The notes: generated by a model from the sequence alone, not told the origin. Shown: positions 34,167 through 44,153, counted from the stretch's first letter. The stretch: 64,000 nt of DNA from Winogradskyella eximia (GCF_003386165.1 NZ_QRDV01000001.1:124001-188000); one strand, 5' to 3'. Made by a program: numbers and translations.

Positions 34167-35726
34167 ATGAAATTAAGAACTTTTTTATTGGCTTTTTTTT
34201 GCTGTACGCTATATAGTGGATTTTCCCAAGTTAAGACGGATAGCATTACAAAAAAGCCATCCGAAGTAATTTCAAACAAAAATTCTGTAATTGATGGCAA
34301 GCTCTTTGCAACAGAAAAAAAGATTCATGCAGAGGTAGACACATCAGGTGTAAAAAGTCTTAAAGATTTACCTGAAGCCGCTGAATTAGATAAAAAGTGG
34401 CTAGAAGAGCTGTATAGCAATTCGCTTTTCGATACAATTTATAAATCGGTTACGGAGTTAAAATATGAGCCAGTTGATTACCCAGAGCTTTCAACAGATA
34501 CCTTAAAAGCAAGATTAGCACGTCTTAATGCTAGAACACCTTTTAATGTTGAGTATAATGAGTCTTTAGAAAGTGTAATAAAAGGTTATTTAAAACACAG
34601 AAGAGGATCTTTAGAGCGCTTAATGGGATTAAGCCATTTTTATTTTCCAATGTTTGAGCAAGCATTTGACAATCATGACATTCCTTTAGAAATGAAGTAT
34701 TTGGCGATTGTAGAATCTGCTTTAAAACCAAGAGCACGTTCTCGTGTTGGTGCCACAGGCATATGGCAATTTATGTATGGCACAGGAAAAGAACACGATT
34801 TAGATGTGAGTAGTTATGTTGATGATCGTAGCGATCCTATAAAATCAACTACAGCTGCTGCGGAATATCTAGGAAGAATGTATCGTATTTTTAACGATTG
34901 GGATTTAGCATTAGCAGCTTATAATTCTGGTCCAGGAAATGTAAACAAAGCGATTAGACGTTCTGGAGGTTCTAAAAACTATTGGAATATTCGTACTAAT
35001 TTACCGCGAGAAACCGCAGGTTATGTTCCGGCATTTTTAGCGACGATGTATATTTTTGAGTATGCAGAAGAACACGGTTTTAGGCCAGAGCGTCCCGAGT
35101 TTCAATTGATTCAAACGGATACGGTTCACGTAAAACAAATGATTTCTTTAGATCATGTATCTGAGGCCACAGGAATTAAGATTGAAGAATTACAGTTTTT
35201 GAATCCTGCATATAAATTAGATATTATACCTAAGGTTGCGGGTAAAACATACGCATTAAGATTACCTAGAGAAGCGGTAGGAACGTTTGTAACTAACGAA
35301 GATAGAATTTATGCATTCGCTAATGCAGAGTTTAATCAACGCGAAAAACCATTACCTAAAGCCATAAATTCTGATACCAAAACTACATATCGTGTACAAA
35401 ATGGCGATTATCTTGGTAAAATTGCGAGAAAGTATGGTGTTCGTGTGAGTCAATTAAAACAATGGAACGGCTTGAGGGGAAATGACCTTAAAATTGGACA
35501 AAGATTAACAATCTATCCTAGAATTCATGGTGCTTCAAATACTTCAAAACCAGAAAAAAGAGTTGTTAATACAGCAGGAAAGCAAACCTACAAAGTAAAG
35601 TCTGGTGATTCGCTTTGGACCATTGCTCAAAAATTTTCTGGAGTTTCTGTTCAAAATATTAAAGATTGGAATGATATTAGCAGTAATAAACTTAAAATAG
35701 GAATGACATTAATTGTTTCTAAATAG
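34167..35726 (+). CDS. MltD-like membrane-bound lytic transglycosylase with two LysM domains
   Basis: 519 residues with a signal peptide (about 1-21, ending SGFSQ). The SLT domain spans about 165-300: IVESALKPRARSRVGATGIWQFM contains the catalytic Glu (in VESALKP) and the ES/GxxQFM motifs, followed by LALAAYNSGPGNV. Two LysM peptidoglycan-binding domains close the protein (about 407-452 starting TYRVQNGDYLGKIA, and about 473-518 starting TYKVKSGDSLWTIA). It cleaves glycan strands to 1,6-anhydro products in the periplasm. A DUF4837 lipoprotein gene follows 25 nt later. Confidence 0.93.
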   Translation: MKLRTFLLAFFCCTLYSGFSQVKTDSITKKPSEVISNKNSVIDGKLFATEKKIHAEVDTSGVKSLKDLPEAAELDKKWLEELYSNSLFDTIYKSVTELKYEPVDYPELSTDTLKARLARLNARTPFNVEYNESLESVIKGYLKHRRGSLERLMGLSHFYFPMFEQAFDNHDIPLEMKYLAIVESALKPRARSRVGATGIWQFMYGTGKEHDLDVSSYVDDRSDPIKSTTAAAEYLGRMYRIFNDWDLALAAYNSGPGNVNKAIRRSGGSKNYWNIRTNLPRETAGYVPAFLATMYIFEYAEEHGFRPERPEFQLIQTDTVHVKQMISLDHVSEATGIKIEELQFLNPAYKLDIIPKVAGKTYALRLPREAVGTFVTNEDRIYAFANAEFNQREKPLPKAINSDTKTTYRVQNGDYLGKIARKYGVRVSQLKQWNGLRGNDLKIGQRLTIYPRIHGASNTSKPEKRVVNTAGKQTYKVKSGDSLWTIAQKFSGVSVQNIKDWNDISSNKLKIGMTLIVSK

Positions 35727-35751
35727 TTTAACCAACAAAAAAAATAATCTT

Positions 35752-36732
35752 ATGAGAACGTTTTATACCCTTTTGTTTTGTACGTTGTTATTAGCCTGTG
35801 GAGATAAAAAGAAAGAGGATAATACAGTGTATTTACCTGCATCTAACGGAAATTTGAATTCTATTTCTATTGTTGCTGATAATATTTTATGGGAAGGAAA
35901 TGTAGGAGAAAATATTCGAAACATTTTTGCAGCTCCTTTAAATGGTTTACCAACTGATGAGCCAATGTTTAGTATGAAACAGATTCCACCTCAGGTTTTT
36001 GATGGTTTTGCTGCGCGAAGTAGAATAGTGCTTAAAATTGAAAAATCAAATGTTGAAGCGACCACTAAAATAGTAAACAATCCGTTTGCTAAACCTCAAA
36101 CCGTTGCTGTAGTTGCTGGTAAAACAGATAAAGATATCATTGCGCAGTTAGAAGAAAACCGTGATAAAATAATTGATGCTTTTAATAAAGAAGAAGTCAA
36201 AGAGAAATTGAGACGAATTAATCTATCGTTATTAGCAGACCAAGCCGTAGAAGAAAAGCTAGGCATAGCAATAGATATTCCTTCAGCATACAGAATTAGT
36301 AAGTCAGATGACGATTTTTTCTGGTTACGTAAAAACCTTAGTAATTCTAAAACTATAGAATTAATGCTCTATGAAGTACCATTAGAAACCATTTCTAATG
36401 GTGATAGTACTATTGTAGATATTGTAAAAATGCGAAATGCTGTTACTAAAACTAAAATTCCAGGTGAAGACGGTATTTACATGGTTGTAGAAGATAAGTA
36501 TGCACCTTCAATGTTTTCTACAATTATAGATAATAAGCCTGCTTACGAGGTAAGAGGTATGTGGGAAATGAATGGTTTTACAATGGCAGGTCCATTTATA
36601 ACCTATGCTATTGAAGATAAAATTAACAATCGTTATTTAGTTGCAGATGGTTACGTATATGCACCATCTCTAGAGAAACGAGATTACATCTTTGAACTTG
36701 AAGCAATGATCAAATCCATTACAATTAAGTAA
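35752..36732 (+). CDS. DUF4837 family lipoprotein
   Basis: 326 residues from the ATG at 35752, chosen because the lipoprotein signal (MRTFYTLLFCTLLLACGDKK, Cys near residue 16) begins there; an ATG at 35713 would overlap the previous gene and displace the signal. The rest is an alpha/beta protein with segments typical of DUF4837 (for example LWEGNVGENIRNIFAAPLNG and later DDFFWLRKNLS). Function unknown. Its place after an MltD-like enzyme in the same direction suggests an envelope role. Confidence 0.82.
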   Translation: MRTFYTLLFCTLLLACGDKKKEDNTVYLPASNGNLNSISIVADNILWEGNVGENIRNIFAAPLNGLPTDEPMFSMKQIPPQVFDGFAARSRIVLKIEKSNVEATTKIVNNPFAKPQTVAVVAGKTDKDIIAQLEENRDKIIDAFNKEEVKEKLRRINLSLLADQAVEEKLGIAIDIPSAYRISKSDDDFFWLRKNLSNSKTIELMLYEVPLETISNGDSTIVDIVKMRNAVTKTKIPGEDGIYMVVEDKYAPSMFSTIIDNKPAYEVRGMWEMNGFTMAGPFITYAIEDKINNRYLVADGYVYAPSLEKRDYIFELEAMIKSITIK

Positions 36733-36734
36733 TA

Positions 36735-36767
36735 AAAAAAGCCAACTAAATAATAGTTGGCTTTTTT
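36735..36767. terminator. Bidirectional terminator between convergent genes
   Basis: AAAAAAGCCAACTA and TAGTTGGCTTTTTT form a 14-bp stem with A and T runs on both sides, serving the DUF4837 gene (+) and tatA (-). Confidence 0.92.
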
Positions 36768-36790
36768 TATTCTATCTAATAAGTGTTTAT

Positions 36791-36970
36791 TTATTCTTTA
36801 TTTTCCGGAGAATCTTTTTCCTTACTAGCATCTTTAAATTCCTTAATTCCACTTCCTAATCCTTTCATTAGTTCAGGGATTTTTTTACCTCCAAATAACA
36901 AAAGTATTGCTAAACCAATAATGACATATTGCCATGGTCCAATGAATAAAATTATATTATTAAAAATCAT
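36791..36970 (-). CDS. tatA: Sec-independent protein translocase component TatA/E
   Basis: 59 residues from the ATG at 36970; a longer frame from 36991 is open but would take in the promoter element. One N-terminal membrane helix ([20 protein letters not shown]) is followed by the hinge-to-amphipathic helix [20 protein letters not shown] with the FGxKKIPEL signature, then an acidic/basic tail. TatA forms the pore of the twin-arginine system that exports folded proteins. tatC is not in the window. TAACTTTG lies 18 nt upstream. Confidence 0.93.
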   Translation of the reverse strand: MIFNNIILFIGPWQYVIIGLAILLLFGGKKIPELMKGLGSGIKEFKDASKEKDSPENKE

Positions 36971-36988
36971 AACTTTTAATTTAGACTG

Positions 36989-36996
36989 CAAAGTTA
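36989..36996 (-). promoter_or_regulatory. Bacteroidota -7 element for tatA
   Basis: The minus strand reads TAACTTTG, exact TAnnTTTG match, 18 nt before the chosen ATG; it overlaps the longer alternative reading frame, which supports the shorter start. Confidence 0.6.
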
Positions 36997-37070
36997 GTAA
37001 TTATAGTTTAATAATAGTGATATTTAGTCAACTTTAAGAGTTTATCGTGGTACTATTTCAGTATTTTAAC

Positions 37071-37078
37071 TAATTTTG
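37071..37078 (+). promoter_or_regulatory. -7 element placed 5 nt before the M23 peptidase start
   Basis: The sequence reads TAATTTTG-TTTTG-ATG. It is an exact TAnnTTTG match, again positioned for a leaderless transcript, and may drive the long run of genes that follows. Confidence 0.5.
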
Positions 37079-37083
37079 TTTTG

Positions 37084-37953
37084 ATGGCAAAAAAGAAAAA
37101 AAAAGAAAAAAAATTCACTAAGAAATTGCTTCATAAGTATCGTTTAGTCATACTAAATGAGGATACTTTTGAAGAACGTTTTGCTATTAAACTAACGCGT
37201 CTAAACGTTTTTATTCTTACGTCTCTTTCTGCGATATCACTCGTTTTCTTTACCGTTTTATTGATTGCTTTTACTCCATTAAGAGAATACATTCCAGGTT
37301 ATTCTTCTTCTAAATTAAAAAAGAAAGCGACCATATTAAATTACAAGACGGATTCTCTTGTACAAGAATTAGAATTGAATAAACGATACTACGCTTCAAT
37401 ACGAAAAGTGTTAACAGGAGATGTGGCTACTTTAGAATTTAATAGAGATTCTTTAATAAATGCAGCTAAAAATGATCTCGACATTTTGCAAGTACCAACT
37501 AACCGAGAAGATTCTTTATTAAGAGAAAAAATTGATAAAGAAGACAAATACAATTTATTTGAGGTGTCTGGAGACCAATCTAATTACGTATTATTTTCAC
37601 CTGTAAATGGTACAATTTCTGAAGGCTATAACCTAGAAGAAAAACATTATGCTGTAGATATTGTTGTACCTGTTAATACTCCTGTAAAGGCAACTACTGA
37701 TGGTACGGTTATTTTTGCTGAATGGACTGTAGAAACGGGTTATGTGGTGATAATAGAGCACAATAGAGAGTTAATCTCGGTTTATAAACATAATTCTGCC
37801 ATTACAAAAACACAAGGCGATTTGGTAAAAGCAGGAGAAGTTATAGCCATGTCTGGTAATGCCGGAGAATTAACTACAGGACCACATCTTCATTTTGAAT
37901 TATGGAGCAAAGGATATTCTGTAAATCCAACTAATTTTATCAATTTTGAATAA
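37084..37953 (+). CDS. M23 family metallopeptidase (membrane-anchored, LytM domain)
   Basis: 289 residues from ATG 37084. A very basic N-terminus (MAKKKKKEKKFTKK) precedes one membrane helix (about 44-66) and a short coiled coil. The M23 domain (about 175-285) shows the zinc ligands in HYAVDIVVP (His, Asp) and GPHLHFELW (HxH), with the preceding VYKHNSAI. It should hydrolyse peptidoglycan cross-links in the periplasm. The stop overlaps the start of the GH3 gene (TAATG), so the two are translationally coupled. Confidence 0.92.
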   Translation: MAKKKKKEKKFTKKLLHKYRLVILNEDTFEERFAIKLTRLNVFILTSLSAISLVFFTVLLIAFTPLREYIPGYSSSKLKKKATILNYKTDSLVQELELNKRYYASIRKVLTGDVATLEFNRDSLINAAKNDLDILQVPTNREDSLLREKIDKEDKYNLFEVSGDQSNYVLFSPVNGTISEGYNLEEKHYAVDIVVPVNTPVKATTDGTVIFAEWTVETGYVVIIEHNRELISVYKHNSAITKTQGDLVKAGEVIAMSGNAGELTTGPHLHFELWSKGYSVNPTNFINFE

Positions 37954-39455
37954 TGGCATCACTTAAAGCCGCACTTTCTAAACCATTTGCAAAATTCGTT
38001 GCAAAGCGTATTCAGAAATGGTCATCTAAACCTATAGAAACACAACAAAAAGTTTTTAAGAATTTAATTTCAGAAGCAAAACACACTGCATTTGGAAAAG
38101 ATCATAAGTTTAGTTCAATAACATCTTATAAAGAATTTCAAGCTAATGTTCCTGTAAGGGATTACGAAGAGTTAAAACCGTATGTAGAACGTGTTGTTGC
38201 AGGTGAGGAAGATGTACTCTGGAAAGGTAAACCTCTTTATTTTGCTAAAACTTCGGGCACAACTTCTGGAGCAAAATACATTCCTATTACAAAGGAAAGC
38301 ATGCCAACACATGTAGAAGCGGCTAGAAATTCAATTTTAATGTATATCCACGAAACAGGAAATGCAAAGTTTGTTGATGGTAAAATGATTTTTCTTCAAG
38401 GAAGCCCAATTTTAGAGGAAAAGAACGGCATTAAACTTGGTAGATTATCAGGAATTGTAGCACATTATGTGCCTAAATATCTTCAAAAAAATAGAATGCC
38501 CAGTTTAGAAACTAATTGTATTGATGATTGGGAAACTAAGGTTGAAGCTGTAGTTGATGAAACTATAAATGAGGATATGAGTATCATTTCTGGGATTCCG
38601 TCTTGGGTGCAAATGTATTTTGAAAAGTTAATTGAAAAATCAGGAAAGAACGTAGGTGACCTTTTTAAAAATTTCAACCTTTTTATTTTTGGAGGTGTAA
38701 ATTACGAACCTTACAGAGCTAAATTCGAGAATTTAATAGGGAGAAAAGTAGATAGTATAGAACTATATCCTGCAAGTGAAGGCTTTTTTGCATTTCAAGA
38801 TAAGCAGAATGAAAGAGGCATGTTACTTCAGTTAAATTCAGGCATTTTTTACGAGTTTGTAGAAGCAGAACATTTTTTTGAAGAGCACCCAAAGCGCATC
38901 ACTATTGCAGATGTAAAGTTAAGCGTAAATTATGTAATGATTATTTCTACTACTGCCGGACTTTGGGCATACAATATTGGAGACACTATTCAGTTTACAT
39001 CACTAAAACCTTATAGAGTGATTGTAAGCGGTAGAATAAAGCATTTTATTTCAGCCTTTGGTGAGCATGTTATTGGTAAAGAAGTTGAGCAAGCGCTAAA
39101 AGACGCTACAGAAAACACTTCAATTTCTGTTAATGAATTTACGGTTGCACCTCAAATAAACCCTGTAGAAGGTTTACCTTACCACGAATGGTTAATAGAG
39201 TTTGAAAACGAACCAGAAAATGAAGCTGTTTTAATTGAGGCATTAGAGCAATCTTTAAAGAAACAAAATAGTTATTATTTAGATTTAATTGAAGGTAAGG
39301 TTTTAAGGCCTTTAAAGCTTACAAAAATTAAAAAAGACGGATTTCAAACTTATATGAAATCAATCGGAAAATTAGGAGGACAAAATAAAATACCAAGATT
39401 ATCTAACGACCGAAATATTGCAGACCGTATGCATCAGCTTAATTTAACTAAATAA
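37953..39455 (+). CDS. GH3 auxin-responsive-promoter family protein (acyl-adenylate-forming)
   Basis: 500 residues, typical for bacterial GH3 relatives. The adenylation motif KTSGTTSGAKYIPIT lies near residues 103-117, with a second signature LYPASEGFFAFQ near 270 and the C-terminal GRIKHFISAFGEHV near 360. Plant GH3 enzymes couple amino acids to acyl acids via an AMP intermediate. The bacterial substrate is unknown. It overlaps the M23 gene by 1 nt and precedes a DUF6909-like gene by 25 nt. Confidence 0.9.
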   Translation: MASLKAALSKPFAKFVAKRIQKWSSKPIETQQKVFKNLISEAKHTAFGKDHKFSSITSYKEFQANVPVRDYEELKPYVERVVAGEEDVLWKGKPLYFAKTSGTTSGAKYIPITKESMPTHVEAARNSILMYIHETGNAKFVDGKMIFLQGSPILEEKNGIKLGRLSGIVAHYVPKYLQKNRMPSLETNCIDDWETKVEAVVDETINEDMSIISGIPSWVQMYFEKLIEKSGKNVGDLFKNFNLFIFGGVNYEPYRAKFENLIGRKVDSIELYPASEGFFAFQDKQNERGMLLQLNSGIFYEFVEAEHFFEEHPKRITIADVKLSVNYVMIISTTAGLWAYNIGDTIQFTSLKPYRVIVSGRIKHFISAFGEHVIGKEVEQALKDATENTSISVNEFTVAPQINPVEGLPYHEWLIEFENEPENEAVLIEALEQSLKKQNSYYLDLIEGKVLRPLKLTKIKKDGFQTYMKSIGKLGGQNKIPRLSNDRNIADRMHQLNLTK

Positions 39456-39480
39456 AGCTATATTTGTTGGTCAAAATAGC

Positions 39481-41172
39481 ATGAGTACAATGAAGAAAAA
39501 ACAAGGAAGAACAAGAGCACAAGAGAGTTCTAGTGCTATAGAGCGCATGTATATTACTATGCGTCATCTTTTTAATCGTGGATTTTATAAACCAATGGGA
39601 GTTTCTGGTGAAACTTTGCGAGAAGCCCTATTGCTTTTAAGACCAGAAATCTATGGTTCAATAGGAGAAGAGAAAGCAGAGTTAGAAGGTTTATTATATG
39701 TCGTAGACCGTTTACCACAAGGTATTGAGGAATGTACTTTTATTAATCTTACCAGTGATGAAGGTTATGCTAATTCTCATTTTAAAGCGATTATTCCGCC
39801 AAAAAGAAGGCGTAATTGTTACAGAATAGATGATGAGCAAATGAATATTGAAATTACAAGAGGTCGCTCTGAAATTTACGATATTTTAACGCATCTTACC
39901 TTTTTGTTTGTTGAGTCTCATAAAATTAGCAAACGTGTTATTATTGATGAAGAAGGTACAACGGTTAGAGATTGGCAGAAATTAGAAAATGCGGTTAATT
40001 CTACAAGTAAACTTACACAGAAAGAACGCGAAATTGCCATTACACATACGGCAAATATTTTAGGAAGAACGTTTAACGAACTAACTGAGGCTTATCCAAA
40101 ATTTGCGACAGAGAGTCAACCTGAACGCTTATTACATATTGTGTATTGGTTAGGTAAATTGGCTATTGAAGAAACAATTAATAATAACAAACGTACCATA
40201 ACATTTAGTCCTGTTTTAAGAGAGCGTTTGGGGCATCATATTCATGGAGAAATATGGGCAGATACTATTAAATCTGCTTTACATAAAAATGATTTATTAG
40301 AGCGACCTATCCATATTATTAGTGCCAATATGCATAGTGTTATGAATACCTTGTTTGCTAAAGGAACCCTTAAAGGAGCTGATGCAAAAAAAGATATTTT
40401 TCAAACGTATGAGGCTTTAAGTGATTCCAAGAATTCTAGTTTACGCAATAAAGTAGAGAAATCTGCGTTGCAAAATGGAATGATTCAAATAAATGATACC
40501 TCTGGAACTAACATAGATATTCAAATTTTTGATACTGACAAGATTGATTTTTCTAAAACTGAATTTAAGTATCTAGAAGAAGCTAAAGAAAACAAAGCGG
40601 TTATTTTTGTAATGGATTATGCTTTTGGAGAACAAGCCTATGAAACTTTAGACGAACTTTTAAAACCAATAAATGTTGGTGATAAACACGTTCATTTAGA
40701 TGTAAAGTCTATTTCAATAATGGGTAAAGCCGGAATTTTAGAAGGAGGAAAAGGAGATGTAATGATTCCTACAGCTCATATTTTTGAAGGCACAGCAGAC
40801 AATTACCCTTTTAAAAATGAGTTAAGCCAAAAGGATTTATTAGACTGTGGAGTCTCTGTTTATGAAGGTACTATGGTAACAGTATTAGGAACATCTCTTC
40901 AAAATAAAGAGATATTAAAGTTCTTTAAAAACTCAACATGGAATGTTATTGGTTTAGAAATGGAAGGAGCACATTACCAAAAAGCCATACAAGCAGCATC
41001 TAGAGTAAGAGGCAGTATTAATGAAGATGTTAAAGTAAGATATGCGTATTATGCCAGTGATAATCCTTTAGAAACAGGTAGTACATTAGCTTCTGGTGGA
41101 TTAGGAACCTCAGGTGTAAAGCCAACATACGTTATTACTAAAAAGATTTTAGAACAGATATTTAATTCATAA
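39481..41172 (+). CDS. DUF6909-like conserved protein; C-terminus resembles nucleoside phosphorylases
   Basis: 563 residues, soluble. I assign the Bacteroidota family DUF6909 from memory of its length, basic start (KKKQGRTRAQESSSAIERMYITMRHLFNRGF) and context. The N-terminal half is helical. The C-terminal ~200 residues carry GTSLQNKEILKFF, then VIGLEMEGAHYQKAI and YYASDNPLETGS; the EMEGA and SDNP elements recall the purine-nucleoside phosphorylase/AMP nucleosidase fold (ExEG, SD). That link is inference. It sits between GH3 and the chain-length gene, likely on the same mRNA. Confidence 0.65.
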   Translation: MSTMKKKQGRTRAQESSSAIERMYITMRHLFNRGFYKPMGVSGETLREALLLLRPEIYGSIGEEKAELEGLLYVVDRLPQGIEECTFINLTSDEGYANSHFKAIIPPKRRRNCYRIDDEQMNIEITRGRSEIYDILTHLTFLFVESHKISKRVIIDEEGTTVRDWQKLENAVNSTSKLTQKEREIAITHTANILGRTFNELTEAYPKFATESQPERLLHIVYWLGKLAIEETINNNKRTITFSPVLRERLGHHIHGEIWADTIKSALHKNDLLERPIHIISANMHSVMNTLFAKGTLKGADAKKDIFQTYEALSDSKNSSLRNKVEKSALQNGMIQINDTSGTNIDIQIFDTDKIDFSKTEFKYLEEAKENKAVIFVMDYAFGEQAYETLDELLKPINVGDKHVHLDVKSISIMGKAGILEGGKGDVMIPTAHIFEGTADNYPFKNELSQKDLLDCGVSVYEGTMVTVLGTSLQNKEILKFFKNSTWNVIGLEMEGAHYQKAIQAASRVRGSINEDVKVRYAYYASDNPLETGSTLASGGLGTSGVKPTYVITKKILEQIFNS

Positions 41173-41175
41173 CAA

Positions 41176-42228
41176 ATGAGTGAAAAATTACCGCAACAAC
41201 CAAACAACGAAGAGGTTGATTTAGGACAATTATTTAATGCCATTGGAAATTTATTTCAAAGATTATTCAATTTTATAGGTAGTATTTTTAAGGGCATTTT
41301 TTCTGCTATTATTTATACTATAAAACCACTTGTAGAGAATTTTAAATTGGTTGTAGTCGCAATAATATTGACAGGAGTATTAGGTTATATTTTAGAAAAG
41401 ATTAAAGAGCCTATTTATTATTCAGAGATGGTGGTTAAACCATATTTTGATTCTAAATACCAACTCTCTAATAATATCAATTATTATAATGCCTTGATAG
41501 GTTCTGGAAACGTAAAGGAATTGTCTTCTATTTTTGAAATAGATACTTTAAACGCTAAAGAACTAAAAGGTTTTACTTTAGAACCAGGTCCTGAAACTCA
41601 AAATGATTTATTTGTTGAATATGATGAGTATGTTAAGTCAATTGACACATCTTTAGTAGATGAACTTAATTATAAGGATTATTTAGATAAAAGGGAATTA
41701 ATGTCTAGCAGAGTGTTTGCTATAAAAGCAAAATCATCTAAAATTGATATTTTCACAAAGTTACAAAATGGGTTTATAAAGACTTTTGAGAATGACTTTT
41801 CAATACATCAAAAACGTGTAAGAGATACAATGGCTTACATACAACGCTCAACGTTAACTACGGAATTATCGCGTTTAGATACTATTCAAAAAACATATTT
41901 AGAGGCTATAAAAAACGAATCTCAAAATCAAAATCTAGCTCTTGGTACTGGTAGTATGTTTCCGCTTCTAGAAGAAAAAACAGTAACCAAAGAGTATGAA
42001 TTGTTTATAAAAGAACAAGGTATAAGGAGAGAGCTAAATGAATTAAATAGAACGATTGCAGAAGAAAATACATTTTTCGATATCTTAGCTCCTTTTGATA
42101 AGTTAGGTATAAAAGATACTAGTTTCTCACATCGTTATTCTCTTTTATTTCCAGCCTTAGCCTTAGTTGTTTTTCTCTTAGTATTTTTAGTTTTAAAAGT
42201 ATTTAATTTCATTAAAGACTATGAATAA
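41176..42228 (+). CDS. Wzz-like polysaccharide chain-length (PCP) protein
   Basis: 350 residues with the co-polymerase layout: a cytoplasmic N-terminus of about 50 residues, membrane helix 1 (about 57-75), a periplasmic helical body of about 230 residues, and membrane helix 2 (about 318-338). The first helix is followed by the usual PIYYSEMVVKPYF segment. No kinase domain is attached. It likely sets the polymer length made by the Wzy protein downstream. It overlaps rfbB by 8 nt. The assignment rests on architecture and context. Confidence 0.75.
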   Translation: MSEKLPQQPNNEEVDLGQLFNAIGNLFQRLFNFIGSIFKGIFSAIIYTIKPLVENFKLVVVAIILTGVLGYILEKIKEPIYYSEMVVKPYFDSKYQLSNNINYYNALIGSGNVKELSSIFEIDTLNAKELKGFTLEPGPETQNDLFVEYDEYVKSIDTSLVDELNYKDYLDKRELMSSRVFAIKAKSSKIDIFTKLQNGFIKTFENDFSIHQKRVRDTMAYIQRSTLTTELSRLDTIQKTYLEAIKNESQNQNLALGTGSMFPLLEEKTVTKEYELFIKEQGIRRELNELNRTIAEENTFFDILAPFDKLGIKDTSFSHRYSLLFPALALVVFLLVFLVLKVFNFIKDYE

Positions 42229-43234
42229 AAATGTTTTAATAACAGGTGGAGCAGGTTTTATCGGGTCTAATTTTATTTTCTATTTTTTAGAAAAGTATAA
42301 AAACATTAAAATTGTTAATTTAGACAAGCTCACTTATGCAGGTGAGCTTTCTAATTTAAAAACACTTGAAACCAATAATAATTATACGTTTATTAAAGGT
42401 GATATTTGCGATACTGAACTTGTAAACGAACTTTTTACCAGTCACCAGTTTACCGATGTTATTCATTTTGCGGCAGAATCTCACGTAGATAATTCTATAA
42501 AACATCCGGATGCATTTATTAACACTAATGTTTATGGCACTTTTAATTTACTGAATGTAGCTAAAACCCATTGGATGGATGCTCCATTTTCATTTAAAGA
42601 GGGTTGTAAAGCAAATAGATTTCATCATATTTCTACGGATGAGGTATATGGTACTTTAGGCCAAAAAGGTTTATTTACAGAAGAAACTCCTTATGCACCA
42701 AATAGTCCATATAGTGCATCCAAAGCATCGTCGGATTTTATTGTAAGAAGCTATTTTCATACTTACGGAATGAATGTGGTAACTACAAACTGCAGTAATA
42801 ATTATGGACCAAAGCAGCACGATGAAAAATTAATTCCTACCATAATTAGAAAAGCACTTAATAATGAATCAATTCCGATTTATGGAGATGGCAAGAACAT
42901 TAGGGATTGGTTGTATGTAGAAGATCACTGTAAGGGAATTGATTTAGCATTTCAAAAAGGGAAAGTAGGTGAGACTTATAATATTGGTGGCAAAAATGAG
43001 CGCGATAACTTATATATAGCGCATAAAATTTGTGATATTTTAGATGAGTTAAAACCCAAAGACAAGCCTTATTCCAAATTAATCACTTTTGTTAAAGATA
43101 GACCTGGACATGATTTTAGATATGCTATCGATGCGTCTAAAATTGAAACAGAACTAAAGTGGAGCGCTGATGAAAACTTTGAAACAGGAATCGTTAAGAC
43201 CATTGAGTGGTATTTAAAAAAATATAAAAAATAA
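42221..43234 (+). CDS. rfbB: dTDP-glucose 4,6-dehydratase
   Basis: 337 residues, extended SDR family. NAD-binding GGAGFIGSNF at residues 8-17, HFAAESHVDNSI near 82, the catalytic STDEVYGTLG near 133 (Thr, Asp, Glu) and YSASKAS near 165 (Tyr, Lys). It makes dTDP-4-keto-6-deoxyglucose, the second step of dTDP-L-rhamnose synthesis. It opens the rfbBACD group. Confidence 0.96.
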   Translation: MNKNVLITGGAGFIGSNFIFYFLEKYKNIKIVNLDKLTYAGELSNLKTLETNNNYTFIKGDICDTELVNELFTSHQFTDVIHFAAESHVDNSIKHPDAFINTNVYGTFNLLNVAKTHWMDAPFSFKEGCKANRFHHISTDEVYGTLGQKGLFTEETPYAPNSPYSASKASSDFIVRSYFHTYGMNVVTTNCSNNYGPKQHDEKLIPTIIRKALNNESIPIYGDGKNIRDWLYVEDHCKGIDLAFQKGKVGETYNIGGKNERDNLYIAHKICDILDELKPKDKPYSKLITFVKDRPGHDFRYAIDASKIETELKWSADENFETGIVKTIEWYLKKYKK

Positions 43235-43289
43235 TAGTATTATTAGTTGGTTTTTAAAGGCTTAATAGTACTATAAAATACTTTTTAAG

Positions 43290-44153
43290 ATGAAAGGAAT
43301 AGTTTTAGCAGGAGGATCAGGTACACGGTTACATCCGTTAACATTAGCAGTAAGTAAACAACTAATGCCTATTTATGATAAACCTATGATTTACTATCCT
43401 ATATCAACTTTGATGTGGTCTGGTATTAAGGATATACTTATCATTTCTACACCTCAAGATTTACCATTATTTAAAAAGCTTTTAGGAAATGGAAAAGCTT
43501 ATGGCTGTGATTTTCAATACGCCGTACAGGAATCACCAAATGGATTGGCGGAAGCTTTTATTATTGGAGAGGATTTTATTGGAGATGACAAGGTTGCATT
43601 GATACTTGGTGATAATATTTTCTATGGTACAGGATTAGCAGATTTGCTTCAACAAAATAATGATCCAGACGGAGGTATAATATATGCATATCATGTTCAT
43701 GATCCGGAACGTTATGGAGTTGTAGAGTTCGATGAAAACGATGTTGCAGTATCTATTGAAGAAAAACCTAAAAAACCAAAATCTAATTATGCCGTTCCTG
43801 GTATTTATTTTTACGATAATTCAGTAGTTCAAATTGCAAAAAATATTAAACCTAGTCAAAGAGGTGAGTTAGAAATTACAGACGTTAATAAAACCTTTCT
43901 AAGTCAAGGTAAATTAAAAGTTAGCGTATTAGACAAAGGCACGGCTTGGTTAGATACAGGCACCTTTAAATCGTTGATGCAAGCCTCTCAATTTGTTCAA
44001 GTAATTGAAGAGAGACAAGGCTTAAAAATAGGAGCGATAGAAGAAGCGGCTTATAGAATGGGGTATATTGACAAAAAACAATTTAAAAAGGTGGTTAAGC
44101 CATTAACTAAAAGTGGCTACGGAGAGCATTTATTAAGTTTATTATCAGAATAA
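43290..44153 (+). CDS. rfbA: Glucose-1-phosphate thymidylyltransferase
   Basis: 287 residues, standard. The nucleotide-binding [13 protein letters not shown] lies at residues 6-18, with [14 protein letters not shown] near 30 and the metal/sugar-binding [10 protein letters not shown] near 105, EEKPKKPKS near 158 and [10 protein letters not shown] near 218. It makes dTDP-glucose, the first step of dTDP-rhamnose synthesis. It starts 55 nt after rfbB and is followed 1 nt later by rfbC. Confidence 0.97.
   Translation: MKGIVLAGGSGTRLHPLTLAVSKQLMPIYDKPMIYYPISTLMWSGIKDILIISTPQDLPLFKKLLGNGKAYGCDFQYAVQESPNGLAEAFIIGEDFIGDDKVALILGDNIFYGTGLADLLQQNNDPDGGIIYAYHVHDPERYGVVEFDENDVAVSIEEKPKKPKSNYAVPGIYFYDNSVVQIAKNIKPSQRGELEITDVNKTFLSQGKLKVSVLDKGTAWLDTGTFKSLMQASQFVQVIEERQGLKIGAIEEAAYRMGYIDKKQFKKVVKPLTKSGYGEHLLSLLSE

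Noticed and set aside
37953-39455. GH3-family gene as plant-derived transfer
   Set aside because: GH3-like proteins are widespread in Bacteroidota, and base composition matches the neighbours.
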